From positions 1 through 64,000 of the forward strand of contig VZSF01008879.1 in assembly GCA_013398295.1 (NCBI GenBank): a stretch of DNA of 64,000 nt. The letters are read 5' to 3'. Position 1 is the stretch's first letter. Each line of letters begins with the position of its first letter. Shown here in pieces: positions 26,281-38,365 of the stretch. The notes under the pieces were generated by a model. That model was not told the origin of the DNA and made no database searches. It saw nothing but the letters and a program-made list of their open reading frames with translations. Origin of the DNA: Chionis minor. Taxonomy: Eukaryota > Chordata > Aves > Charadriiformes > Chionididae. Position numbers and translations under genes: made by a program.

Positions 26281-26420
26281 AAGGCTTTGTCCTGTTCAGT
26301 TTTGAGCATCTTGAGGGATGGACGTCCCCCCAACACTCTGTGCACCTGTTCCAGTGCTTAATTGCATCTGCTGAGAAATTATTTTCTGCCCTAAAATCTG
26401 TCTGTATTGCTGGACCTTTC
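26281..26420 (-). mobile_element. Old CR1 fragment
   Basis: The minus strand encodes FRAENNFSADAIKHWNRCTE followed by VHPSRCSK, a worn match to the CR1 C-terminus [20 protein letters not shown] and APSLEVFK. Confidence 0.6.
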
Positions 26421-29400
26421 ATCAGCTTTTGATCTTGTTCTGCAGGGCACTGAACAGGAGATAATTTATTATGTTGGCCTTTCTGGAACAACACTTTAGG
26501 AATGTTGATACAGGAAATACCATTCCTGTAACGCTTTAGGAATGGATAGAAGTCATTAGAGTACAAAAGTATCTTGCACCAAATGGGAAACTGTTGCAAA
26601 ATCTTCCCCTTCTTGGCAGTCAGCAGTATCTTGCATGTCTTCTGCTCTAGTTATTGCATGCTGGTGGCTTTCCCTGCCACTTCTTAACCTTCTACTTGTG
26701 TTTATGTTCTTCGTGGGTACCTGTGGTTGAGGTTTTCTGTGCAAGATACACCTTGCATAAAAGGAGCCTTGGATCTTTTCCTTGGTCAAGTTGATGATTA
26801 AATGCCTGTTTTGTTCTATATCTCTTCTCAGTATTGGTTTTCACTCTCTTTTCTTGTAAGAATGCCCACCTTTGCCTTGTCAGGTCCATGCCTGATGCTG
26901 CCTGAATGGTCACTTAGGGCAGGGCATTCCTAGTCCTGTATTTTTCCAGCTCTATGTAGCTGTTTTCAAGGCAGGAGAGGCTGCAAACTTGGCCATCCAA
27001 TCCGAGTAGGAGTGCAGTAAGCAGCAAGGCCATTGGCAGAGATGTTTGTAGGTGCTTGAGTCAGTGGAATTGTTCCTTATGCTTCCTTTGGTTTTCATTG
27101 CATTTTCTTCAATACCCCAGATGACTCAAAAAAAACCAACCCCAAACTAGTTCTGCACTGTGTTCTCTCTACATTTTCCAAAACACTAAATCTCTTCTGC
27201 TGAACATGCTATATCCACTAGAAACACTCGGGATCTATGCTCTGGTTTGCCCAAGCCACTGTAAAAGAGTTTAGAAAAAGGCTACGGGACAAGTTTGCAG
27301 GTAAATAAATGCTGCCTTTTGGATTGCTTGGACTGTGCTATCAGCACTGTGAGCCCTGAATTTGAGTTGTGACATTTGTGCTCAAAGAAATACCGTGTGA
27401 GCAGTTGCAGCCTTGCACTGACTTACTGAACCAGGCCACTTCCTCCAGGACCTTGGCTGGGTGTGGGGAACGGCTCCCAGAGACCCTGTAATTAAACAAA
27501 GCTCTTGCAAATTGCCACATCCTGCTCTTTCATGTGAGCATTTAAATTTAGGAAAACAAACAAACAATAATTCTGTTGGTGAAAACCACAGTTATCATGA
27601 GTTCATCCAAACCAGAAGTATTTTGCATTGACAGAGGGAATTTTCTGCTCACCAATGATACCACCCCAAAAAAGCCACGAGTGCTTTGTGATCCATTCTG
27701 TCTTCTACTGGGCTGATTCCCCACCAGGACACTTATTCCTTGAGCTCCTTCAGCCAAGATGACACTATCCTTCCAGGGCTGTGGATAAGCTTGGTCCATG
27801 GAAAACAGGGCAGGACATTTCTATGGCCTGCAGTTACCACCTCAGAGCAATCTCGCGCAAGAGCAAAATCTGCTTGTTTTAGTAGCCCTGAACAAACATA
27901 GCAGTCAGTAAGATGGAGATCCTCCCACTGCATGGGAATGCACTGGCCCATTTCTCACAGAGGATGGTGATGTTTGTGCTGGCACCTAATTCAAGAAGAA
28001 CTAAGCATCCATGGAGTGGGTGCTGCTGTTGTGTGTGAAAGGGGTCTTCACCAGTCAGGCTGGTTTGGCCCTGGAAATGAAGCAGCCTGCCTTGAGTATG
28101 GAATGGTTGTGCTGTGAAATGAGAGGGTTACAATATGGTCCTGGTCTGGGCTTTCTTCTGACCCAGATGACCTGTTGCATCACAGGCTTTGGACTTGAAG
28201 CTGCCTGCAAAGAGCCCGACTTGCTGGTTTTCCTATGGAGGCCTGCTGCTGGCAAAACACGCTTGTTGCTTGTTCAGATCAAGGCACCAGCTGGGAGTCC
28301 CCTGTCAGACTTGCAGTTCCTGGGACTTGCAATAACCGACAGGTAGGAGGAAGCCTTCTTACTTAATGTCTTTGCTGCCATGAAAGTCACAGCCAAAAAC
28401 ATCTCAAAACCAAAGGCACAACAGCATGGCCAGGGAAGACACATCTCCAGAGCTGGATGGCAGTAAATGCCCAGGGAAGGTATGAGCAGGGCTGTGGCAT
28501 GGGGAGAGGACTTTCAGAACAATGTTTTTGGCCAATACTTCAGATTTTATTATTTGCCTTACAGATTGTCAAAGGCAGTACATTGGGGTGTGTGAACTGT
28601 GAGCCTGCTGCCCCAGGGCTCCACCAGTCAGCAGGTGCCACTGTGCTTTGGTCTGTGCATCAATATCCGCATACCACCAGGAGAAGAGGGGTTCCCAAGT
28701 TCTCAGTAAGCTCTTGAGGGTCCATGGTGTGGTGTAAGGAAGGAAGGATATGGGCTGTGACCTCATGCAGCTCCCATACTGATTGTCCTGTTTTGCCCAG
28801 CTCGCAGAAAGTGGAGAGGTCCAATATCTCAACCGAGAGAAATATGGGAGAAGTATACCCAGGTGGGACCCCCATCCTCATTCTCAGTGAGCACTGCACA
28901 GGGGCTGGGAAATACAGTGTAGACCGGAAACTGTTAATACATTAATTGCTGGCTCAGGGATCATTGTCCCATATGCCAGACTGGTTATGCTTCTTTTCCT
29001 CCATCTGGACTTTTCATGGATGCTGCTTTGCTTGGCTAGACAGAGCCATAGCTGCTGGGAACAGTCCCGCTATGAGTGGGAGGCTGGGATGCAGACACCA
29101 GTGGTCCGTTCCCACCACCATTGCTCTCCTGGCAGAAGAGGTGATGGGGCTGGAAGACATGTGGTTGAAGGGGCCTGTGGACACAGAGCCATCGTGGAGG
29201 GCTGATTGTCATGCTTGCCCATGTGAGGTTTGCTTTGCATCCTTCGGATTTCCACTCTTGGGGAACTCCACACTGATAAAAGTCATACCATCGTGTCATG
29301 TGAACTTGGTATTTCTTCCTCCTTTTCTGGGTGAACTCTGCTCTTTCAACCCAGGCATGGTTGTGTTGCCTCCTCTAGGCAGCATGGTCGTCCCTTTGCC

Positions 29401-32400
29401 TGCTGCTGACATGCAGAGCTGACATGCATTGCCAACAGGTACCTATGCCAGGAAATCCAAGTGTGAGCAGCCGGTGACCTGTCTGGCAACCCCAGAGCAC
29501 GTTGCCCTTTGTATCACAGACCAGGCAGCCAGAACCCCTCTGCAGAGGTATGCCAAAAATGCAGCTCCCACTTGCAGGATGCCATAAGGCCTGGGTGTTC
29601 CCAGTGATGGGGACGTTGCCCAACAGCTCATTGTCTGCCTTCAAGATGTGGTACTTTGCTGCTGAACTCCCCGGGGTTCGGGATGCTGCATCTGAATCAT
29701 CAGGCTGGAGAAGAAGAGCAGGCAGTGTGATTGGAGAGGGACTGGGCTTTCAGATGTTAATGGACAAGTCACAACCTCTCCCTGTGTCTTTATAAGCCAA
29801 GAGGACAGGTTCAGGTTCACTCAGTGCCACCGATCCTTCCGACTGCACAGATGGGCCTGAAGCAGCAGGTCAGGTTGATGTGCAATGGGTGCTCTCCTTC
29901 TAGCCCAGGCTGTTGCTGAAAGAAAGGATCCCAGCAGAGTCAAGAGGCTTTATTATCCCTCCAGTTTTTCATTTTGTGCTTGGAGAACTTGAGTGTTTTT
30001 GTCACCACCACAGTCAAAATGTCCTTTGAAGGGTCTGCTTTGCAGTTCTGCATCTGAGCTCCTTGCTTTTTGCAAACACGAGCTGTGGTGCTTCCCGGTG
30101 AGCTGAGGCAGTGCTATGAGTCCTCCTGGCTGTGGGTTGACACTTTCCTGGGTCTCCATCCATTCTGTCTGTGTGGAGGGCATGGGGCGTCCCTGCACCC
30201 TCAGCTTTGGCTTGGTTGGATTACCCAAGGCTGATGTGTGGGGAATGGCACCTCTGAGAAGGAGCAGAGACCATCTCTGCTCTCCTCTGTCCTGCTTGTC
30301 TGTGTCCAGAGACTCACAGCTGAGCAGCGGTTTGCCACTAGAGACAGCGGTTCGGGTTTGGATGACGGTACATGTCGCAGTCTCTCTTCAGAGGAAGGCA
30401 CTATTGGGCTCTTCTGATGTGCTTTGGTACATGTTTTGGCATGGTGCTGGAGGCAAGTGGTGGGAGGACCCGCAGCTGAGTTGAGTGGTCTGAAACACCT
30501 GGGGTTGGACCTAGGAGTGCCATCAGGTGGTGCTGAAGTTCTGAAGCATGGCAGCATGCGTCTGCGCCAGCTTGGAGATGGGCAGTCAGGGGCTGGAGGA
30601 GATGGCCCTGCTGTGGCTGAGCTCTGTGGAGGCAAGGCTTGCTGCGCAGCGTGGGCATGTTCCCTGTGAGGCAGTGAGCTGACATCTCCTCTGTCAAGTC
30701 CTCCCCTGCTGGGGAAGGAGCAGGGGATGATCCATGGCAGGCTGGCTCCAGACCATGCTGTGTACCTGAGGATGGACACAACTCCAATGACTTGCATGAC
30801 CCCAAGGTTTGGGTGCAGGAGGTGAGGACTGTCATTTTGGCTGGTCTTCTTGTGTTCCTACCAGTTTTTTTACATCAAAACCCAAGAGTCTATTAGTACT
30901 TGCTGAATGTCACAGTGACTAATCCTTCCTCCTTTGCCGCAAAGGCTTTAATCTCTTGGGATACCAGAAGGAGTTGCTTCTATAAGTGGCTGAATGCCTG
31001 CCAGTGCTCTCACTGACATCTGCGGGCTTTGTGGCACAGCTTGTCACAGGTCATGGCTACCGTGGTGTGCCACCGTAATGTCTGGATGACACTGGTGTGG
31101 GCAGCAGAGCCCTCAGCTATGGTGGTGACCTCCAAGACATATAGGAAATTTTAGTGGCATTGCTTAGGAGCTGCATGAGGGAGTGCTGGGTGGAGGAAAT
31201 CCTCATCGCAAAATGTGCAGGGTTGTGAACCAGGCGTGAATCACGGGAACCACAGACCTATGGGCTTCTGCTGCTAATCATGGGGCAGTGGAAGGTTCTC
31301 TTACATATGACGATGTGCATGGCTGGCTGCAGATATAGGGGAGACGGACCGTGGGGGCAGAGCTCATCAGGGATGCGGAGCTCTCTGCCCAGGGGATGGA
31401 AAAAGGCTGCTCTGGCTGGGTCCAGCCGAGCCACAGCTTTCTGAAGGGGACTTCTGCAGACTTGGGTCCAAACTGCTACTCGGAGCAGGATCATGCCCAG
31501 TGCTAGCTCAGGCCAGCCCTGGTTTTGTCCAGCCGAGCCTCAAAAGCCAAGGTGTAGACCCAAGGGAAAGAAACTGTTTCCTAAGTGACATGACCATCAA
31601 AATGCAATTGGCATGAAAACTCAGAGCGGGTTTTGCAACAGGAAAACAGCACTAGGAAGCATATTGCTATATTTAGTGTGGGGAGGGCCCCTCTGGCATC
31701 TCCTAATTCCTGTGCAGGCTTGGCTTCTTTGTCCTTTGTAATCCACACTGCTCGCTGAAGTGACTATTTCAGTAATTTGGTCTGTCTCTGACATCCCCAG
31801 GCATGGCCTGCAATGTCTTGCCTGCATTTGTGTGCAATTGAGCCTAGGGAGAAGTTGGCCACTGTAATTCTCTCCTTCCTGCTGTCCTTCCTACCATCCC
31901 TTTGTGTGCAATTTGGAGGGGTTACAGACTAAAAGTGTCTTAAAATGGTGATTTGCACCAATGGAGCTGAGTGCCAGTGGTGGAGATAAGGTTTAGCAAT
32001 AAATAGTCTATAGGATCACAGAAAAATCTGACCTCTTCTTCCTTCGACTGTCACAGCAATTTAATCCCAGGACATCCTCACCTGCACAGAGAGACGTGGT
32101 GGACTTGAACAAAGAGCAAAGCTTGAGTTGATGCTTTGTTTTAACGTGTGACAGTGAGTTTTTTCTGTTGCACACAGGATGGTGCGCAGCTGTTAGGTGT
32201 TCCTGTTTTCCTGAGCAGCTCAGGAAGACCTTTCCATGCTGGAAGGATGCTGGGAGAATGCACCCAGACACCTCCTCTGGGAGGCAGACAGTCTTTTCTA
32301 GCTCCCACAACAGGGTCATCAGGGAAATGGACTTTGCTGGACCTGTACTGAAGTTTGGATCCCTTTGGTCTGAGGTGCTGGGGTTGGCAGGGCACACCAG

Positions 32401-32849
32401 AAGCACATGACGATGAGCTATAAACCATCCAAGGCATGGATGGAGCAGGGGAACTAATGCAGAAGAGAGCTCTGACACAACCCCTCCTGCTTAGGTGAGG
32501 AAGATTTTAGGAAAATTATGCTTTTCCGAGAGAGAGCGTGGCTGGAGGAAGCTTGTCCCACATTCCAGTTGCAGCTGCACCAGGGCCAGGTGGGAACGGT
32601 CAGCAAGACATGCTTGGGCTGGGTTCCTAGCTGCACAGGGGATTGGGAAGTGTTAGGAGGTGGATTGTGGTGAGAGATAATACTGTTGTATTAAGACATC
32701 TCTACAAATAAAAAGCTTAAGCCAGTGGCCACCTCCACCAGAGGCTGGTCACATCCCCACAGAGCAGCCACCCCCACCTGGAGAGGGGACTCACTTGTGC
32801 CAGGTGATGAGTGGCAGCACCAGTGGGCTTTAACACTCAAGGCAGGGGC

Positions 32850-32857
32850 CATAAAAG
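32850..32857 (+). promoter_or_regulatory. Possible TATA box of gene B
   Basis: CATAAAAG in GGGGCCATAAAAGCAGCTC, about 470 bp upstream of the gene B start codon. The start codon exon begins after a splice acceptor, so an untranslated exon is expected between the two. Motif only; no direct support. Confidence 0.25.
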
Positions 32858-33326
32858 CAGCTCTGTGGGATCAAACCAGAGGTCTGGGTAGCCTCTGGTA
32901 GTGTCTGGAGGACACCCTGGGGAAGGGCAAAAGGACAGGACAACAGACACAGACGTGGCTTTCCCTGGGTCCCTACCAGCCCCAGCTGTGCCTGGCTCAG
33001 AGCTCCCCAGGCCAGACGTTGTCTCCCTCTCATGTCCCCCTGCATCTCTTGGGGACTCCCAGCCCTCGCAGCTCACGTGCCACTGGGTGCTCTTGCTCAG
33101 CTGGCTTCAGGCACAGCTGCAGAATGTTGCTGAGTGCCCAGTGCCAGGCAGAGAGTCCCCTGTGGTGCCACGGGGCATGGTTTGGGTTCAAAACACCCAA
33201 ACCATGTTGCAGCATCAGGCATTGGCAATGCTGCCAGCAATGCTGCAGCTTCACAGCGTTTGCTTAGGCCTCCACCATCATGCTCACGCCAACCTTGTTA
33301 TCTCCCAGGTGCCGCAGAGAGGTGAG

Positions 33327-33428
33327 ATGTGGCTGCTGGTGGTGGCCCTGTGCCTGACCCAGGGCCTGGGCAATGCTGTCCCACGTGCCGGAGCGAGCCA
33401 TGACAACCCTGAACAGTTCATGAACACT
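33327..33428 (+). pseudogene. Gene B exon 2 (start codon, signal peptide)
   Basis: 34 codons from MWLLVVALCLTQGLGNAVPR to EQFMNT, donor GTAAGT. A likely acceptor, GTGCCGCAG, sits nine bases before the ATG. The same sequence and flanks recur inverted at 39483-39584. Confidence 0.85.
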
Positions 33429-33787
33429 GTAAGTGCCAGGCCATCAAACCCACCCCTCATGGGACCAGGGCTTCCCCAGGTGCTGTGTCCAAAGTCCTCG
33501 CCAAGGGACCAGCTGAGCTGTCCCCATCCCTTACCTTGGCATCTGCACCTAGGGTCAGTTGGGGGGCTTGGGGCACCAAGAGTTTCCTATTTTTGCACAG
33601 ATGTCACGCACTTCATACCATCAGCTTGAGATTGGCCTGTCCCTGGTATTCCTCTAATGTAGATGGACCTTCAGGTCTCATGTGTGCAGGCAGAGGTGAC
33701 ACCGGAGAGGGTGGGTGTCATTGGGTCAGTTGTGGGGTGATGGACACCACTGGGTCCCTCTCTCACTTTGGACTGTTGTTCCTGCAG

Positions 33788-33905
33788 AGCCAGAAGATCC
33801 GTTTCCACGGGTATCCCAGTGAGGAGTACGATGTGCTGACAGAGGATGGGTACTTCCTCAGCCTCAACCGGATTCCCCATGGCAAAGGGGATGCTGGGCA
33901 CTCAG
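33788..33905 (+). pseudogene. Gene B exon 3
   Basis: Codons 35-73: [39 protein letters not shown]. Acceptor GTTCCTGCAG, donor GTGGGC in phase 1. 118 nt. Confidence 0.88.
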
Positions 33906-34369
33906 GTGGGCTTGGATTCACTGAAAGTGAAGCAGCCGTGACCCTGGCTAGAGATGAGGCAGTGTGCAAGGGGAAGCCGGTGTGAACTCCCATGCCTTCA
34001 GACACAGTTTTGGCAGCTGGAAGAGGGATGAGAAGCTTTTTCACAGCTGCCTTGAGCTACCCCTGGGGATGCAGGAGTTCAGTATAGTTTTTCACTGCAT
34101 CTGGGATGAGGCAGCGTGACCCAGTGAGTCTCAGTGGCTCCTTCCCTGGAGCAAACCCCTTGCCCTGGCCCAAGTTTCCTAATAGCTCAGGGCCAGGGGT
34201 GGCAAAAGTTCTTCAAACAAAAAAAGCACCAGCAAAGACAGGGAAATCAAGGGAGAAGGGAATATTTAATATGCAGCCTGAGAAAATAATACTGAGAGGC
34301 ATGGGGCTGTTTTATTTCTATAATGGAAAGGGTTTTCTTGTGTGAAGTACCCAATTTATCCTCTTTCAG

Positions 34370-34568
34370 GATCCAGGTCACCTGTGTTGATAGTGCATGG
34401 ATTCAGTTTAGATGGTGGCAACTGGGTGGACAACATCCCCAACAGAAGCCTGGGCTTCATCCTTGCAGACACAGGGTACGACGTCTGGATTGGAAACAGC
34501 CGGGGCAACAGCTGGTCCTGCTGACACCTAAACCTTTCTGTCAAACAAGAGGAGTTTTGGGATTTCAG
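34370..34568 (+). pseudogene. Gene B exon 4 with premature TGA
   Basis: 199 nt. Reads [19 protein letters not shown] to [10 protein letters not shown], then TGA at 34522-34524, then [14 protein letters not shown] up to the donor GTGAGA. Genes A and C have R-K-H or K-R-H here. TGC-TGA is one C-to-T step from TGC-CGA, a CpG transition that would turn an Arg codon into a stop. Confidence 0.88.
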
Positions 34569-34683
34569 GTGAGAAGGCCACCAAGGGTGGGGCTGGGATG
34601 CTGGGCTGCCAGCACCAACCACTTGATGTCTGTGGGAGGTTGGGAAATGGGCATTTCTTCCAGCTTCTCCCCTTGCTCCCCAG

Positions 34684-34793
34684 CTTCCATGAGATGGCCA
34701 TGTACGACCTCCCTGCCATGGTTGGCTTCATCCTAAGGCAAACTGGGCAGAAGAAACTGTTCTACGTCGGCCACGCTCAGGGCAACTCTCTGG
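34684..34793 (+). pseudogene. Gene B exon 5 with Ser to Ala at the nucleophile
   Basis: 110 nt. [20 protein letters not shown] then [12 protein letters not shown]. Both glycines and the His of the elbow are kept; only the nucleophile has changed (GCT, one base from TCT). Donor GTAAGT. Confidence 0.92.
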
Positions 34794-35094
34794 GTAAGTG
34801 AGGAGCAGGAGCGGGCTGCCAGGATGCCATGGGAGACACGCAGCAGTATCTGTCCCAAACTGGAGACTGCTGGGGATGGGACTGTGTTGGTTCATGCAGC
34901 CACTTTTCCTACCCACCTTCTTGGTCCTTCTGCATGGGAGAGGGGTGCCACATCTTGCCCAGCCAGCCTGGGCTGTGCTCACATCCAGGAGCACTACAGT
35001 TTCATTTCGTTCAGACCCCGCGTCTCAAACAGGAGGTCTGACATGAGCATTGTTGCTGTTGGGGTTATCATTGTGATCTCTCACTGCTTTGCAG

Positions 35095-35231
35095 GTTTCA
35101 TAGCGTTTTCAAGCATGCTGCAGCTGGCTGAGAAAATCAAACTCTTCTTTGCGCTGGCCCCTCTCTACACCTTTCATCACGTCAAAGGCCCTGTGTTAAA
35201 GATAGTGTTTTTACCAGATGTGGTGCTGAAG
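35095..35231 (+). pseudogene. Gene B exon 6
   Basis: 137 nt, FIAFSSMLQLAEKIKLFFAL and KGPVLKIVFLPDVVLK. Acceptor GCTTTGCAG, donor GTACGT. A duplicate lies at 38627-38763. Confidence 0.9.
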
Positions 35232-35904
35232 GTACGTGAGGTGTTTGTGTGTTACTACTACCAAAACCAAGGAGCTTTTGGCAACTCATGCCCCCTTTGT
35301 TGCCACTGTGCACTCAGCCCATGTCTGCGGCAGACCCTTGGGGACACATGTGGGGACATGAGCAATCTCAAGATCCCAAACAGTAAGGGTGTCCCTCTCC
35401 ACCTAGTGGAGCACAAATGGATTTCACTGTCTAAAATATCCATACCTCTCTATCATTCCTGTTTATGTTTTTGCTTATTGACCTCGCCACACCCCAGTCC
35501 CATAGCCCAGGAGGTGCTCAGAGCAGCTCCACACCACCTCCCTTCCACCCTTTGCTCCAGCAGCTGGAGAAGGTCTGGAAGGAGTGCTGGCACTCTCCCT
35601 GGAGGTGCTCCTATCAATGGAGGTGGCAGATGAGTGGTATGAGTCTGGCCATACTGGGCTGAGCTTTGGAAGCTGGTATCTTAGAGATGATGGGGGCAAC
35701 AGCATGGCATGGAAAGGTTGGTGATGGTTTCATGCTGCTCTGGGTGTTGGGTGTAACCATGGGTCAACCTTCTCAAAAGGCTGGCTAGCCCACATGTGTC
35801 AACAACCATATTGAGCAGCTGCCTGTCCGGAGACAAGTGGTTCTCAGGGAGAGGGGATGTGTATTGCAGGACCCACTATGACCTATTTCCTTGTGCTCTT
35901 ACAG

Positions 35905-36045
35905 GCAATATTTGGAACAAAACAGCTGACTCTGGTGGGGAGGAGGGAGAGAGCCACCCTGGCCAAGACATGCAGCAACCTGCTAAGAGCTGAAGTCTGT
36001 GAAAATAAGATCTTCCTTATTGGCGGGTACAACAAGAAGAACACT
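35905..36045 (+). pseudogene. Gene B exon 7
   Basis: 141 nt, 47 codons from AIFGTKQLTLVGRRERATLA to IGGYNKKNT, donor GTAGGT. Matches the family F-G-x-K start and G-x-N end. Confidence 0.88.
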
Positions 36046-36522
36046 GTAGGTGCATCAGCCTCTTTAGGTCACAGTCATCTCCAGTTTTCCTAGACACCTG
36101 GAGATAGCTAATGAGGTGCAAAAATGAGTATAAAAAAACAAAATAAGGTGTCAAAAGCACTGTTCAAAGCAGATTGTTGTTTGGAGATTTCTTTCAGTTG
36201 GTGTTAAAACTAATGGAGGCTTCAGTAGCAAAGAATCACTTGTGGTCTTTTCTGCAAAGGACAGGTAACGCCTGCCTCATTTTCTGCTGAGATTCAACAA
36301 GTTTACCGAAAAAATAAATAAATTGACTGGACTTGAGCTGTATTTCCATTTTAAAGCAGTGGTTAACTGGTTTACCTTTAAATGCTATTCCTAGCTCTAA
36401 ACAGAATAAAGATGCTGGAGAATATAAAGTTTATATTGCAGTTACGAGACAGAATGATTATTTTGCATAGACAGATTTTAGTCATTCCCAACTGACTAGA
36501 AAATAATTTCTTTTTCCCATAG

Positions 36523-36594
36523 AGCCGACTGGATGTATACTTAGCTCATTTTCCAGACTATACGTCAGTTAAAACTCTTCTCCACTGGGGACAG
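36523..36594 (+). pseudogene. Gene B exon 8
   Basis: 72 nt, SRLDVYLAHFPDYTSVKTLL then HWGQ; acceptor TTCCCATAG, donor GTAGAG. Confidence 0.9.
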
Positions 36595-37031
36595 GTAGAG
36601 ATTCTGATTTTATAATGACTGTAACCAATGCTTGTTCTTTTAATCCGTGAATATGCTATTTTAAAACACTGCTTCATTCACCCTGCAGACAAGTAAGGAG
36701 GTAGAATCAGACAAAGCCAATAAAAGTTATTTTGAATTTGCTACATCGAAGTGTCTCAAAAACCACAACTGCTAGCTACTGCTTCTGGCTGGCCAAGGCA
36801 GAGCCACCCACATGCCTACCTCCGTCCTGGGTAAGTACCCCATGTAGGTGTTTTTTTGGATTCCCCCTTCGCTCTGGCCCATGGAATGAGCACCAGCAAG
36901 TGACAGTCTAGACACTTGGTCTGTGCTGGGCAGAGAGCACTCATCTGGACCCTGCTGCTGCCCTTTACTCACGGTGGGGCTGCTCCAGTGCATTACCCAC
37001 ATGGGGTTAACCTTTTGCTTCTGCCTTTCAG

Positions 37032-37097
37032 ACTGTCAAAACTGGTGAGTTCAAGCAGTTTAACTATGGGGAGAAGAACCAGGAGAAGTACAACCAG
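37032..37097 (+). pseudogene. Gene B exon 9
   Basis: 66 nt, TVKTGEFKQFNYGEKNQEKY then NQ; acceptor GCCTTTCAG, donor GTAAAC. Confidence 0.88.
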
Positions 37098-37279
37098 GTA
37101 AACGGGCACCTGTGGTAGGAGGAGCAGAGGATGAGTCTGGCTAGGACCAGGATGGGGGTAGCCTCCTCCAGTTGCCAGCGTGGCCTGCGTTCTCTGGGAC
37201 GCCAGGGGCAGCACACACTGTCAATTTGTGCTATTAGTGTCAGAACCCATGAATAACCGGAGCATTTTCCTCCTCCCAG

Positions 37280-37513
37280 GCCACCCCACCCTTGTATAGG
37301 ATAGAAGACATGATGGTGCCAACTGCCCTGTGGAGCGGTGGGGAAGACTGGGTGAATCCCCCTCTGGAGACCCAGCGCTTGCTCCCTCCCATCACCAGCC
37401 TCGTTCATCATGAGCACTTCCCTGACTGGAACCACTTCGACCACCACTGGGGTCAAGATGCCCCTCAGTGCATGTACAGGCAGATGGTCGCTCTGATGGA
37501 GCAAAATCTATGA
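37280..37513 (+). pseudogene. Gene B exon 10 (Asp and His intact)
   Basis: 234 nt, ATPPLYRIEDMMVPTALWSG with GGEDWVNP (Asp) and DWNHFDHHWG (His), ending MEQNL and TGA. Confidence 0.9.
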
Positions 37514-37703
37514 ATGGTCCACATGCTGCTCTGGGATGGAGGATACACGCATTCCTATGTGCCATGGGGCATGGGTTTTGTGTGAGAGCTGCCACTCTGC
37601 TCTTCCCTTCTTAAAAGTGTCTCCTGTCTTCCTATTCCACATTGATTTCATGCCTTAAATGTAATGGTGTAACTTCTGCCTGCCCTCCGTGACTAGAGAT
37701 TGC

Positions 37704-37709
37704 AATAAA
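37704..37709 (+). promoter_or_regulatory. Poly(A) signal of gene B
   Basis: AATAAA 190 nt after the gene B stop codon, the first canonical hexamer downstream. Confidence 0.65.
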
Positions 37710-38222
37710 CTCTTGTATCACAGCCTCACTCCAACCCCTGCTTGATGGGCATCGCTGGGGTCGTGTTTGCACCCCATTGCTGGGGTGAGGTGTGCAGGAG
37801 ACCTTGTTTTGGGGTTTTTTGTAGCTTTTGCTGGCTCAGGGCACTGCAAGCACACTTTACTCCAGAAACTTAGCGTGTCCTTTGGGTTATGGGTTTAGGT
37901 AAAGGAAGGGTGGAAAGTGACCTTGTCTGTGGCACTGGAAAGGCTGGAGGGGGTGAGCATTGACTGCAGGAGAGAAATGTTCCTCCCAGTAGAATGAATC
38001 CAGAGATGCTGATGCACACCACACACCCAAGAGGTGGTGAAAGGGAAACATCTGGGTCTTGGAGTTAGGCTAGGTCTTTCCTGGGAGATATCCACCCATG
38101 TCACTTCCTGGGGTATGCCTTACGGTGAAAACACAGCTGTGTTTTCTAGGAAGTTGAATCTAACGTGGTCCACAGTGTTAGCTAAGAATAATGCTCTGTT
38201 CTTAGCATGTGTGTTTGAAAAG

Positions 38223-38365
38223 TATCTATCTGTCTACCTACCTATCTGTTCTTTCTATCCAACTATCTATCCCTCTACCTACCTATTTATTCTATCCATC
38301 CATCCATCCATCCATCCATCCATCCATCCATCCATACCTCCAAGCATCCATCTGCCTATCCCTCC
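38223..38365. repeat. Tetranucleotide microsatellite (TATC/TACC then ATCC)
   Basis: A degenerate TATC/TACC stretch passes into ten perfect ATCC units at 38294-38333. It stands between the gene B 3' end and the duplicated exon fragments. Confidence 0.92.

Larger units (their letters stand above)
21431..33317. other. No gene recognised; intergenic between genes A and B
   Basis: About 12 kb without a lipase exon or other recognisable protein segment. It holds two old CR1 fragments (23330-23620 and 26281-26420, listed separately). A minus-strand frame near 21435-21866 is open for 143 codons but has no domain I know and no splice context. Confidence 0.45.
33327..37513 (+). pseudogene. Lipase gene B: acid lipase paralogue with in-frame TGA and catalytic Ser to Ala
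   Basis: All nine coding exons are present with good GT-AG sites and the family phases: 33327-33428, 33788-33905, 34370-34568, 34684-34793, 35095-35231, 35905-36045, 36523-36594, 37032-37097 and 37280-37513 (392 codons if the stop is ignored). Signal peptide [36 protein letters not shown] for the oxyanion motif; [15 protein letters not shown]. Codon 125 is TGA (34522-34524), which would leave a 124-residue stub without any catalytic residue. Independently, the elbow reads GHAQG: Ala171 (34775-34777) replaces the nucleophile. The Asp (GGEDW) and His (DWNHFDHHWG) remain. No frameshift or splice loss is seen, so inactivation is recent, or the TGA is an assembly or allelic difference and the product is a non-catalytic lipase relative. 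Five of the nine exons match both other genes in length. Confidence 0.87.

Noticed and set aside
34522..34524. TGA in gene B as a selenocysteine codon.
   Set aside because: No member of this lipase family is a selenoprotein, the paralogues have Lys or Arg here, and I have no evidence of a SECIS element.
38223..38365. Regular short repeats as a CRISPR-like array.
   Set aside because: Plain tetranucleotide microsatellite in a vertebrate genome, with no spacers.
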